NCBI GenBank assembly: GCA_963969595.1
Contig: OZ018409.1
Coordinates: 41,305,282 to 41,369,281 of the forward strand
Length of the DNA stretch: 64,000 nucleotides
Direction of reading: 5' to 3'
DNA from: Neckera pumila
Lineage: Eukaryota > Streptophyta > Bryopsida > Hypnales > Neckeraceae
Shown: positions 49,830 through 61,880 of the stretch, one piece after another
Layout: the number at the start of each line of letters is the position of its first letter
How positions within the stretch are numbered: position 1 is the first letter of the stretch
Notes under the pieces: generated by a model
What the model was told of the DNA's origin: nothing
Seen by the model: only the letters and a program-made list of their open reading frames with translations
The model's database searches: none
Made by a program: the position numbers and the translations under genes

Positions 49830-52264
49830 TTTCAATGTATTTGCGTTTATAAGTAGGTGCACAAGCTTGTTGTCATGAGTGTTTTTGTTTCAAATTTGGC
49901 ATTTGTGATGGACGAGGATGTCGATTACAATGCCCTTTGCAAAGTCTTATAGTGGAGATGTTGAGGTGTGAGATTCAAAGATGATGGCATTGATGTTGAC
50001 CATACATCAAGACAATGCAACCAAAGATCACTGCTTATAGTTGCTTTAGAATCTCATCTTGATAACTTGGGTTTGTATAATTTGATGTTTGGGCAAATGA
50101 TTGACTATGTATTATAGCTAAATTTTTGAAATTTTACAAAATCTTGCATGTGAAAAGAGAGATTTGCAGAGAATCAACAATTCATTGTGTATGTGGATAA
50201 TCTGTAGTAGTAGTGACCTTGCGGCCATTGCCAAGAGAATGGTGAGGCAATCCCTTTTTCCAATGCCTTTTCCATTGCCTATCTTCGCCTTTTCATATCA
50301 TTCTCATATTATAATAATATTATAGCACCTAAATCCTACATAGCAAAGCGCCATTAGGTGCGTGCTTAGCTACAAACTAGGTGCATAGTGACATGTAGGG
50401 TCAATATGAAGGGATATCCCTATTACTAGCTAGAATCTTTTGGGTATATATATAAAAAAACATAAAATATTTAATATTAGGCAAGAAGGCATAATTCCAA
50501 GTGAATAAATGTCCTTCAATTCTTTGACAAGGAGGTGAGGTGGGAGGTGCTTACTTGCTCTTACTTTTGGCAACAGTAATCAAGACTAGCCAAAGAACTT
50601 CTTTCTATGGAATATCCACAGTGAAGCACTCAAATTTCTTCTTACATTTGATGATACACAAGAGAGTATCAAAAAATAAAGATATCATAGGCGTTGTTTC
50701 AAACATAGCACGTTACTGTAAAGACAAGTTGATGCTATCATTGATGTTGACGTTTTATTTAATATCACTGAAGACATACTGATGTTTTTTGAATCGTCCA
50801 AAAAAACATCGATTGCCACATCAGCAAGCAAAGCCATTTTGACTATGGGTAAATCCATGAAAACTATTGCGGTCTACAATAAAATGTTGACCAAATGTGA
50901 AAATTTTAGGGAAACGACAGCTATGTGGCATACTTTGCAAAAAAAAGAAAAATGGATGGATGTGCACTATGGATGAAAAGAGCAACTCTTTATACAAGTG
51001 GAATGGTAAAAAGATTGACAATCGATATGGGATATGTAAAGCAAGAATTGTGTTCAATGTAAAATGTCTAAAACAATGTCTATGCCTGAAACGTCTTGAT
51101 GTCTAAAACAATGTCCACATGTCCAGCGGTCAAGCTCCCATGTTCAAGTTATCCCATACCTTTTGTCTCACCGTAGACAATGTAGCAATATAAATACATC
51201 CTCTCTACCCTTCATTCTCACTAACTTTCAATGAGGCAATTCCCTCATTTGGCCATCAAAAATCCTCTTGATGGTAGATGGTAATTTTTCTTTAATTCTT
51301 ATTGACTTCAACAATTTATTTTGTTTATTTTATCTTTTTTTTTAAAATTTAAATAATTATTTTTTTGTTGATCTTGCCTTATGGATACGATATGCACCAA
51401 TTGATGTCTCAAAAAATGTCTAGATGTCTAAATTGACATTCCAAAAAGCAAAATTAAAATTCTTAAACAGCATAAAAGTATGCTAATTAGGCATGCCATG
51501 TCATCATCAATGGTTACCACGCCACTTTTAAGGTGCACATCAGCAACAAATTGAATGAAAAATTTCCTATGTGGCATTGCCCGCCCATGCAGAGCTTATG
51601 TGGAGCTGAATTGTCCGCCAAGTGGCGCACCGTGGAGACCTTGGAAGACCATGTTTTGAAGGATGTCAAATGAAAACAAGGCCAAATCAGGCATGTTTTT
51701 TGGAATTTTGGACGTTTTTAACCCGTCTAATATAATTAATTTTAGGTGACATCTACTCTAATTCCTTTCGCATCAAAATGAATGCCATGCTGCATTTTTT
51801 CAAACGTAAAAAACACTTGGTTTTCTTGTACGGTGGATTATAACCTCTTCCACAATTGCTAGATCTTTTGGAGGTGTTTCATTATCATGAAGAAAATTGT
51901 GGTTCGATTACAAGAAAAAAGTGCATAGTTTGAAGCATTGGACAATGATATGTTCACATATATGGTTGCCAAGTCTATTGACTATGGGGCATTGTCAACA
52001 TTAGATGCAATAACAATGTCTTTTATCTATAATTTGGCCTTTTAGAGTGTCAATGGACAAATTTTGCTTTGGTAACCGTGATTTGCTAAAACACGCTATA
52101 ATTTGTGACTTTTACTTACTTTTGAAGTGGTTGCTCAATGTCCAAATTTAAATTTACTTGTACCAACTCAAAGTGCTTTCCGATGCACTTCTAATGATAC
52201 AAACTTCAAGTTCTAATTATACACCATTCAAAAGATAAAAATATACCAAGTGGGCGAATGTACC
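49830..52264. other. Intergenic, no gene recognised
   Basis: Several overlapping short frames at 50540-51106 are open but match no family I know. 51100-51300 has repeated 'gtctaaaacaatgtc'-type words. A decayed retroelement is possible but not shown. Confidence 0.35.
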
Positions 52265-53459
52265 CATAACATTCAGTAGCCTTTAAAGAGGCTGCCTTTC
52301 CCTTCCTAGAGTTCTCATTCACGAAATTCATCCTCAAAAAATTATTGTAAGCTTAGATACCAGGATAGTGGTAGTACACTATGTTTTGTTTCATTTTCTT
52401 TGTTAATTTTGGGACCACATACAAATCAACAAATATTTGTAGAAAAAGACGCTGGCAAAGAATCCAATGAATAATGCATTACAACCATTTGTTATCAATA
52501 CCATATTTTGGGTTTTCATGTGAAAAGACAACTCTATATATACACATGGGGTGGTAGGAGGTAGAACAATCCATGTGGGATAAATAAATTTGAATTTGTA
52601 ATTTCTCAAGCACTTGTAGTTATGTCAAAAACAAAAAATTGTATTAAAAGTAGAATTTCAGACCTCATTTAGGCATAGTAAAATAACTTTTCTCAAAAAA
52701 CTTTGAACTAAAAGTAGTTGACTGAAGATAAGTTTCACCTCCAAAAATCCGTTTGGCATTTTGAATCTCCAATCAAAAGTTATGGACAAATTTGAGAGAG
52801 GGTGGGAATGGACATTTTCTTTAACATTTTTAAAAATCCTCTCTTTAGATTTGTCCATAACTTTTGATTGGAGATTAAAATTCCAAACGGATTTTTGGAG
52901 GTGAAACTTATGTTCATTTAAAAAAAAATTTCAGTTCAAGGTGTTTTGAGAAAAATTATTGTACTATGCCTAAATGAGGTCTGAAATTCTACTTTTAACA
53001 CAATTTTGTGTTTTTTACTTAACTATGAATGCTTGAGAAACTACAAATTCAAATTTACTTATCCCACATGGGTTGTTCTACCTTCTACCACCCCATGTGT
53101 ATATATAGAGTTGTCTTTTCAAATAAAAACACAAAACATGAATGACAATCACATCAAAGTGATGTAATTCAAGTAGTGAGATAATTGATCTCTATAAATT
53201 GATTGCCATTTTGAATAAGTTTGTTATTTTATTTACAACTTTAATTCAAAGTACTTAATTTGTTGTTAATACCAATGTGCAGCTGCGACCTTGTAATTGA
53301 CTCAGGCCCCTTCCTGGATTCTGACACGTTTCGTCAAGTGTCCTTGTAGTTACTGTTTGGTGTGGAATGTACCACACCATTTCATCCCTCGGATGAAATG
53401 ATGTGGTATATCATTTCATCCAGGGAAGGCAGTCGCAGTGACTGCTACTGAATGTTATG
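52265..53459 (-). mobile_element. Foldback transposon H, copy 2, apparently complete
   Basis: Both ends carry the inverted repeat CATAACATTCAGTAGC (left) and GCTACTGAATGTTATG (right), followed inward by a GCTGCCTTTCC-like block. The centre is a large palindrome with arms about 52528-52800 and 52850-53117. It aligns in inverse orientation with 7862-9540. No ORF of substance lies within. Total about 1.2 kb. The target duplication is not clear. Confidence 0.78.
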
Positions 53460-53982
53460 CCGTTTAGGACTAAGGATACTCTAAGTTACATGAAATCATC
53501 GTTGTCAGACTTTTCAGACTTGCACACGGTCAGTGTGAACCCTTCTCCTATGTTTACATAAATATCTTGAGCTGTAAGCAACAGAACTAGATCAGACCTT
53601 GACAGAATCAGCTGTTACTACTTCTTCAGAAGAGCCAGTAACGGGTTTAGTAACGACATAAGGACGGTACAGAAGGCCCAAAGGCCACAGACCAAACTCG
53701 ACCTGAATACACAATTCTACTGCTGACTATTAATCAAACGCAAACTGCATCATCTTCAGCAAGGAAATAGATGATCAAGTATCCTCATCATCAAGACCCC
53801 AATTCTGATGTGTCCTGAGCAGTCTCACTAAGAGCAGCGTCGCAAAAAAAAGTTCAGAAAATCAACATATGAAAAAGTCTTCCAAGAGTGGAATTATTTA
53901 CAAAATAAATAATCCAGAGTACAATTTCGTCGCCTAAGTTTACAGATCAACACAGGGTCGAAAAGCACATCTAACATCTCGT
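53460..53982 (-). other. Probable 3' untranslated region of the SEC12-like gene
   Basis: Moderate GC, continuous with the last exon, ending at element H. No polyadenylation site was identified. Confidence 0.4.
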
Positions 53983-56769
53983 TCATGCATTATCACGGCC
54001 ACTTATATTCACACTAGAGGACGATGTCAAGCGTGCAAAAATACGCGACAAGGTACTACCCGAGGACCGAGCTTGCTGCCAATCAGTGAACACATCGTTG
54101 CCTAAAATAACCAGGAAGATAGATAGGAAGAAAATTAGAAGCAAAAGCACAGATCCCAGCCATGAGCCACTTCTGACAGGCACAACTGGCGTGATGCGTG
54201 CACTAGAGTCTCCTGACACAGACAATAGGGCTTCCCCCGTTGGGGAAAACTCCATGGATGTGACAAAGATCATATGTGCACACTTCAACTTCTGACATAC
54301 TGATAAGGTGCCTGCATCAATAACTGCGATGTCTCCCTCGTTGCTTCCAATGGCAAGAAACCTACAAAAGTGGCAGGACGGTCACAAATAAACATATCAG
54401 GTTAGCAATCTGTACGAGTCCTTTCAAAACTTCTGCATACTGCAACCTCAAACTGGAGAGACAACATTTCTAATCAATCCATTGATAATGCAACGAATGA
54501 GACTGAACAGATCTAAACTGAAGGTATCTTACATTAGCAAGAAAACACACACCCCAGAAGTATTCTGAAATAACTTAGATAAGTCACAATTGTTTACCAG
54601 GATTCTGTGCACCTAAGTTTCTCGAATACCTCAGGTTCTCTACTACCGGTATTATCAGTACTCATAAGGTTTTGAAATGCGCAGGTAAGAAAATAAGTAC
54701 CCACCTTCCGTCTCGAGAAATTGAAAAAGCTGAAATTGGATCTTCTTGCACCTTCCGCGAATTCACCTGCTTCCAACTGGAGGTATCAAATGCAGACACG
54801 AAGCCCATTCCTCGTTTCCGCACAGCTGCATAAAGCAAGGGCTTGTTGCTATCTCGAGAGAATCTCACAAAGCCAATGCCTTCGCCTGAAAGTGAAGAAA
54901 CACAACTTCCCGATGCAACGTCCCAAATGCGACAAGCACTGCCATCTGATGTTGAGGCCACAAATGCACCGTCTACGCTAAAATCCAGATCCTTAATTGA
55001 CTTATGAGCTTCAGGCTTATCAAGCAGCACCTGTACAGAACAGCACTCAGTCAGACCAAATTCCATATTAAGGTAGTAACATTAGGATCTGGAATTTTGA
55101 TTGGAGTCCCAATCCTGTGGCCTGAAAAGAAGCCAAGTACAATGCAAGCGGTCATCCAAACCTGAGCCGCAAATTTTCGCTTCCATATCTACAGAGCAAA
55201 GCTTCAAAGTAACATAATGTACCAATAGAAGGAAGGAATCGCACGTTACACATCTGCAGAATAGAAAATGTTATGAAAGTTACTATGATTGACTATTAGC
55301 TTGGGGCACTAAGGTGTTAAAATTCTATCATAATCAAAGATGCATCCACGTGATACATCATAGATACAATACTCATGCCTCGAGGAAGTCTATACTTGCA
55401 ATTGTCACCTTACTTCTTCAAACTTCAACAATTCATATCCAAATAATAGCATTGGAATCCTTCCAAACATGGGGACAAGATCCACAAAATCAATTTCACT
55501 CTAGTAATAGAACCACTCCAAACAGCTGAAAGCCATGGGAACGAGTTCCTTACCTTAAACACCTAAAATGATGAAAATGAATAAAAACTGAAAAATTACA
55601 ATCCTAATATGAGAGGAGCTCCCAAAATCATGAGAAAAATTCGTTTATCTACCTTGCTCATCAATCAACCCTAAAATTCCATGTCCACCTAACAACATAA
55701 AATGAAAATTAGACCCCCCAAAACGAAACTCTCATTCAAGAAAGAAAACAAACAAAATCATCGTCAAAATACCGCTCTTCTCCACATTGAACGTTCCCCA
55801 TCCGATCACAAGACATTCAACCACAAAATCCATGTCCATGCAGCAACATAGACCACATAGAATGCAAAAAAATTAAACTCCCAAAATGCAAACCCTAATT
55901 CAGGAAAAAAAACTCCAACTCATCGTCAAAATTGCGATCTACCTTGAACGTTCCCCACTCGATCACACGCATTCAATCACAAAAGTCATGTCCATACAGC
56001 AACCTAGACTACATAGAATGCAAAAATGCAAACCCTAGTAAATGAAGAAATCTAAAATTCATCATCAAAATTCGCACTTCTACCTTAAACGTTCCCATTC
56101 GATCACACGACATTCAACCATAAAATTCATGTCCATGCAGCAGCACAGACTACATAAATCGCAGAGAAGTCAAACCCCAGAAATGCAAACCCTAATTCAC
56201 GAAAAAACACCGAATCCGTCTCCAATTCATCGGTCAAACTTGGCGCTTCTTTCTACCTTGAACGTCCCCCACTCGATCACCCGCAAGTGTCCATCTTCTC
56301 CCCCCGCCGCGAGCCGCGTCCCGTCGGGACTGAACACCACACAGTTCTGCTCGCCCACCCCTTGCAACGCCGGAATCTGTCGCTCCGCAGCCTCCACTCT
56401 CCCATTCCCCTTCTTTTCGCCCTCCTCTCGCCGCACTTGGAACAGGCGGCAATCGTTTTCCAAGCTGCACACCACGGCCTCTCCGGAGGGATGCGCGGCC
56501 AGGCGGTACGGCGGGTCGTCGCCCGTGGCGAACGTGTCCACAGCGTCCGTCAGCTCTGTGGACTGGAAATCGTACTCCGCCAGCAGCAAGCTGTTGGGGA
56601 CGCCATTCCGCTGGTTGCCGCCCCCGCCGGCTAACAAAACCAAACCCTTGGGAGGCTCTTCGTCTTGGCCATCGCCAGCAGGGGAGGAGCTACCCTCCAC
56701 CCACGCCCCGGCGAACAAAGGCTGGCCAAATTTTTTCGAGCACAGCAGGTAGCGCAGGGCCTTGCTCAT
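53983..56769 (-). CDS. SEC12-like WD-repeat membrane protein (PHF1 type)
   Basis: Three exons on the minus strand: 56769-56257, 55030-54705 and 54361-53983, joining in phase to give 405 residues. Plant SEC12-like proteins (STL2P, PHF1) sit in the ER membrane. STL2P is related to the SAR1 exchange factor that starts COPII budding, and PHF1 is needed for ER exit of PHT1 phosphate transporters. WD-type segments are visible: AAHPSGEAVVCS, then VVFSPDGTRLAAGGEDGHLRV with IEWG across the exon 1 end, LLDKPEAHKSIKDLDFSVDG, SDGSACRIWDVASG and MEFSPTGEALLSVSGD. One hydrophobic segment (about 345-365, LGSVLLLLIFFLSIFLVIL) precedes a short polar tail, giving the usual C-anchored type II layout. Length equals that of the family (about 390-400). 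I chose the ATG at 56769 because no upstream in-frame ATG exists. I cannot tell STL2P from PHF1 by sight. Intron 1 is unusual and is noted separately. Confidence 0.92.
55640..56280 (-). repeat. Intronic array of duplicated exon-1 end and splice donor
   Basis: The last bases of exon 1 with its donor (56253-56280) recur within intron 1 at 56080-56106, 55939-55966 and, weaker, at 55782-55807. A shorter trace lies at 55649-55656. Spacing is 133-173 bp. On the minus strand two of the copies keep GATCGAATGGG / GATCGAGTGGG followed by a TTTAAG or TTCAAG and GTAG. Each unit also holds an AAACCCTA-type (telo-box) word (55898, 56030, 56186) and a 'catgtccatgcagca' word. Confidence 0.8.
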
Positions 56770-57074
56770 GATCTTAATTACTCCCGCAAGTCGCACAAGA
56801 AAGCTTAAGCAGCAACAGTTCACAATCGAAGGCAAGATCGAGCAGCTGCGACACAAGCCAGCCAGCCAGATCTGCGAGAGAGTGGAAGTAATCTCGGCTT
56901 CGTCTCCCTCACCGTCCTTCTAAACCCAAACCCAGAAAGTTACTTTAAAGCTGCCTTTTGATGGTAAAGTTTGCGCACTTAACATGCGTCTGTCAGTAAT
57001 TTACTTTTGCTTTTACGTCTACTTTGCATTAATTGGGACACAGCCGATGGTTAGAGCATCTCCAGCAGGGAACA
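56770..57074 (-). promoter_or_regulatory. Probable leader and promoter of the SEC12-like gene
   Basis: GC-rich next to the start codon, falling to AT-rich by about 56950. No core promoter motif was identified with confidence. Confidence 0.35.
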
Positions 57075-57678
57075 TAAGGTAGGAGGCTCAGTAATGGAGC
57101 ATTTAAGGGCTGGTCCGCCATTTTCATGTATTTCCTTGGACGGGAATATTTTTAGCTCATTTTTCTGAAAGAAAAATTGATGAGGAATCTAACCCAAGTG
57201 GTTCCGAGCATTTTTGAATTACTTACGAGTTTTCAAAAGAGTTGGGTTGTAGGTCCCTATTTGTGAGCATAGGTCTTTCATAAATGGTTCACTTGCAATT
57301 CTAAGTAAAAATAGAGAAAGCAAAGAGAATGATTGGCTCTTGCAATTAATAATGCTTTTTTCCTTGGGGTTTTTTTGGGGTTTTTTTTGACACAAATAAA
57401 GGGTACCCTTCACTGCAAAGAAATAGCATACAAAGACCCAGTCGCTAGCGACCTAGATACAATGAACAAAGGAAAAGAAAAGAAAAGGCAAAAGAAAAAA
57501 GCCAAGCACTCCAAATAGAGGCTCAAGCCGCTCCCCGTGATGCATGGTGCCCAAGGTGCCTTTTTTCCTTGATTCATTCGATGACTATACTGGTCAATTT
57601 TAGAACCAACTCATGTCCATTTCACAACCATTTATAGGGTCCATTCTTAATGCCCGCTCTATTTTACCTTCTACCTTA
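57075..57678 (+). mobile_element. MITE of TAAGGTAGGAGG family, long copy
   Basis: Ends TAAGGTAGGAGGCTC and TACCTTCTACCTTA are inverted. Internal homology to 5221-5537 includes 'ggaatctaacccaag' and the words around 'gagcatttttgaatta'. At 604 bp it is about twice as long as the other two copies; the extra central stretch includes the A-rich 57470-57515. Confidence 0.65.
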
Positions 57679-57984
57679 ATATTACCCCAGTAAAAGATTT
57701 GTTGAGCCCTAGTTTTTTGCGTTTGGAGACTTGTAAATTTGTCAATGCAGGCCGCAACAAAAATCAACTATCACACTTCAAGCTGCAGTGTCTCACGCAT
57801 TTGATTTGTATCACAATACTATAGAATGTTAATGGTTTGGTCATGTTATCGAGGGCAAAGTGGGAGCGGAACTATAGTGTGAGCCATTGTATTCGCTATA
57901 GACTCCACCAACGTTCACAAAAGTGGCTAAATTTTGCTCCATTGCTACTTAAAATTTTCATAAGCTAAAAGTATTTTGGAAAAA

Positions 57985-59520
57985 ATCCTTGAAAAAATTA
58001 GATTTTAGTCAAGACTGCAACAAACAATAGAATTTGGTAGCCAATGTGTAACTTCCTCTACATTGGAATTAGCACCTATTTTGTTAGTTTTATATTATAG
58101 TATTCCCGATATTCCTTTAAAACTTGCAAAATCCTATCTATTCTATTTTTTTTGAAACTACTCACTCTCAAGGTAGCCAAAACTAATGCCCGTTTGTCTT
58201 GGAGGTAGCATATTGCACTAAATCCTAATAACTTAGGTAGCTTGTTGCACTAAATTCTATAAAGTAGTTCTGGGATCATTGCACCCCACCCACCTATGTT
58301 TTATTTGCTCAGATGCAAGCATGGAAATGCTACAGTTGGTGAAGGGTACTTGAAAATTGATTGTACATCAGGGTGATTGCAAGAAACACTTCTCCTAGTT
58401 TTTGTCCCCTTGCCCTCGGATGGCTGTTTTTTTTATCATAACTTTTGCATTGTTTATCCATTTGGCATGAAATCTAGAAAGAGGGAACATATGGTAGTTG
58501 TAGACATTGAATAATTTTTTCAAATTTTTTCAAATTTTTTTACTATTTTTGAACTATCTCCGATTGGGTGTCTACTTTGGCCATTTTGGGAAATTTTTAG
58601 TCCTATTTTTGACCGAAAAATGCGAATCTGAAGCCACAAATTGGACATGTTGGAGGTCTACTAACATTACAAGGATTGACGATGAATTTTTATGAAAATA
58701 GCAACATGTCAATTGTCCACATGTGGTCAAAGTGACCTTCCTTTGCGTGAAGATTACAAAGAGGGGAAAATTTCTCTACATTAATTTCTTGGTGCAATGT
58801 GGCGCAATCTTTTCTAGAAAAATGGATTTTTTGTTTTTATTTTTTTAAATTTTTTTTAATTCTAAAAAATAAAAAAGTGTACATACTCCTTTTCTACTCC
58901 CAGTGGCTTTCTGTAGTACTTTGCAGTAGTCTATAGTATTGCATAATACTACATAGTACTGAATCGGCGGTTGAAATCTGCAGACGCCTTGAACCGACGG
59001 TTGAGATCTGCAGGGACGTTGCGGAAACATAGTATTGCATAGTATCATATAGTATTGCCAGTCCTATGGCCAAAAACTACGTTTCGAGCAAAAAATGTGA
59101 AGTATTTCTTGCAATCACCCATCAAACCTACATCAATGCAAGCTTAGAATTCGGATTTTGATGTGTGCTAAGCAGTGATCCCTAAATCGGCTAAAATTGG
59201 CTAAGTTGCTACCCAAAAAAATCCTTGCGCTACTTGAACATTGTAAAAAAGGGCCTTTAATGGAGACATTTTAGCCAAAACTACAATAATCAGTAGAATT
59301 TGATAGCCAGTTTGCAACTTCTTCCACATTGGAATTAGCATCTATTTAGTCAAGTTTTGTGTTATGATACTCCTAATTATCCTTCACAACTTGCAAAATC
59401 CTTTCTTTTCTAATTTTTTTTCATACTACTCACTCTCAAGGTAGTCAGAATTGATGCATGTTTGTCTTGAAGGTAGCATATTGCATTAAATGCCATAAAC
59501 TAGTTCTGGGATTACTAGTG
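57985..59520 (+). repeat. Direct repeats of about 260 bp flanking a nested element
   Basis: 57985-58262 and 59265-59520 align along their length. Shared words include 'tactcactctcaaggtag', 'aacttgcaaaatcct' and 'gtagcatattgca'. The TIR element at 58371-59120 lies between them. Function unknown. Confidence 0.75.
58371..59120. mobile_element. TIR element GGGTGATTGCAAGAAA, 750 bp
   Basis: Terminal inverted repeat of at least 22 bp with one mismatch: it begins GGGTGATTGCAAGAAACACT and ends with the inverse of GGGTGATTGCAAGAAATACT. ATCA lies on both sides (58367-58370, 59121-59124). The short frames inside show no transposase motif. It has a cluster of 'tagtattgca' words and a duplicated 'cggttgaaatctgcag' / 'cggttgagatctgcag' around 58968-59012. 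I do not recognise the superfamily. Confidence 0.7.
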
Positions 59521-60763
59521 CTAGGAGGAAGGGGATGCCTAGGCAAGCCTATTTCTTGCATTTTGCTACACCAAGCTAATTTTTCTGGTAGCATTTTCCC
59601 ATTTATTGGTAGAAATGATCTTAGTTGGTTACTACAAGGGGGGGATTTCTTGCCAATTAAATATTTATTGTTGTTTTGGAAATAAATTTTGGCAAATGCT
59701 AAGAAGAGCAATATTTTGAATTCTTCTTCTTCCTTCTCTTTTGAAAGTTTATTTTCTAGAAAATATTGCATTTGTTTTAAATCACATTGTTTGCCAACCT
59801 TGACCACAATATAAAATAGTAGTTTCTTTATAAGTGTGAAGAAAAAGAATCATAAAATCTATGTTTTGCATTGCTACAATTAGGTTATAATCTTGTTTTA
59901 TTATTGCCAAATTTTCATCCACTTTACCATTTTATTATTTTTATTCCATTTAAATATTTCTCATTCACTTAATCAATTTTCATCTAGATTCATCTACAAT
60001 TTAATATTATAAACCACCAGTCTAATTATATTCCAAAATTTAAACAAAATCTTTAGAACCGAGTGTCCTTTTTATTCAATATACTACAAAAGACATGTGA
60101 GTTCTATAGTAGCTCATAGACCTTGATATGAGTGTCAAACTACTCAATAGAAACTTTGAGAAAATTTCTTTGATGGAGCCTATCTATGTGAAGCATCTTT
60201 AAGGATCATTCTAAACATTTTGTTTTTCTAATTCACAAAACAAATTGACAATTTAGACTTATTTATGTCTTTTTTCTTTATTAATTCATCTTTCACTTCT
60301 TCAGCCATCTTCTTACAACAAATTATATTCAACCTTCTCTTCAAAATCCCATGCATTTTATTGACCTCTTATAGTCACATTGGTTATGCTATCAAAAGCC
60401 TTGAGTCTTCTTACTCTACAATTATAACTCCACATTAATTTTCCTCATCAATGGACCTCAATTCAATTGCTTTACACTAAAGCAAGTTTAATTTGTCCAA
60501 TAAGGTCACTTCCTCATTCAAAAAAAAGAAATCATACTACTAAAATCACAATGACCTCTATAATATCACAATTCAATTTTGAATAATGTTATAGAAATTG
60601 AAATTCAACTGCTTTTGTAATAGCTATAGGATACTTTCTACTATATTTTATATATTCTTTTTGTGAAATATTTGAAAATCAAATGGATACTTCTAAAAAT
60701 TTCAAAGAAACTTTTCAGACAACAAAACTATAGATAAATTCCATGTTTTTTTAAAATGTGATA
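59521..60763. other. AT-rich intergenic DNA, nothing recognised
   Basis: Frames at 59445-59807 (minus) and 59458-59685 (plus) overlap each other and lack motifs. Confidence 0.35.
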
Positions 60764-60767
60764 TTAA

Positions 60768-61514
60768 CCCCTAAAGGACCAAATACCGTTTTTAGGCAAC
60801 ATAGCAATTTGGGGCAGCTCACTATGAACGGATTTTTTGTTTTTTTTCTTTGAAAATTTCACAAAACATGTGTCCGAAGAGTAGCTTTAAGATCCAACAA
60901 TTTTCATAACTTTTGACTACATGGTTAAAAAGTTATTGCATGATATGTAGTTTTCCGCGTTTTGCAGGCAGCCCGGGCAGTTGAAAAAACTCCTTCAAAA
61001 ATCACTTTTTTGAAAAATGAAAAAGTTGGAAGTGGTTCTAAGGAAACATTTAAGAGTGGAAAAGTTTGAATCACTCCATTTCATTAAATGAGGTGAGAGT
61101 TATTAAGATTTCCAATTTGTGGGTAGGTATGGAGTCTCTGGATTCCAAACCTATCCACAAATTGGAAATCTTAATAATTCTCACCTCATCTAACGAAAGG
61201 GAGTGATTCAAACTTTTCCACTCTTAAATGTTTTCTTAGAACCACTTCCAACTTTTTCATTTTTCAAAAAAGTGATTTTTGAAGGAATTTTTTCAACTAC
61301 CCGGGTTGCCTGCCAAATGCGGAAAATTACATATCATGCAATAACTTTTTAACCGTGTAGTCAAAAGTTATGAAAATTGTTGGACCTTAAAGCTACTCCT
61401 TGGGCACATGTTTTGTGAAATTTTCAAAGAAAACAAAAACAAAAACTCCGTTTGTAGTGAGCTGCCCCAAATTGCTATGTTGCCAAAAAAAAATGGTGTT
61501 TGGTCCTTTAGGGG
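60768..61514. mobile_element. TTAA-family element, near-perfect palindrome
   Basis: Opens CCCCTAAAGGACCAAA and closes with the inverse TTTGGTCCTTTAGGGG (allowing a short A-run difference); TTAA on both sides (60764-60767, 61515-61518). The arms of about 370 bp (60768-61140 and 61147-61514) are inverse copies of each other with few mismatches, around a loop of a few bases near 61143. The arm is the right third of the type A element (compare 15770-16025). Non-coding. Confidence 0.9.
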
Positions 61515-61518
61515 TTAA

Positions 61519-61880
61519 AGAATAAGGAGGCACTAACCGCTAGCTTTGCTCTCATATTCAAATGTGAAGATTCTACTTACATTGTTCACTTCATTAATTA
61601 ATTCTTATTGCAATGTTTTCATCTTTGCAAAGGTTGTTTTGTAAAAATTATGATATAAAGATTTTCTTTAATTACTTTATATTGCACTATATATTTTTTT
61701 TCAAAAAATATTGTATGAGAATGTCAATATTTTCATTTAAAAATTATACATACTTTGTTTATCTACATTCTATCACATGAAATATTGATGAAAGTAATAT
61801 ATTTAATGCGTAGCAAAGCAAGCGCCAATCGCTAGTTCACTTTGAAAAAAATTGATGAAGAATTTCATAATTCATCCATT
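61519..61880. other. AT-rich intergenic DNA, nothing recognised
   Basis: No feature could be supported. Confidence 0.35.

Noticed and set aside
50540..51106. Cluster of open frames that might be a retroelement gag
   Set aside because: Only a vague likeness in one short stretch, with no zinc knuckle, protease, reverse transcriptase or terminal repeats nearby.
56042..56752. 236-codon plus-strand frame opposite the SEC12-like gene
   Set aside because: It is the antisense of exon 1 plus the intronic repeat array; the minus-strand frame has the WD-repeat protein with matching splice sites.
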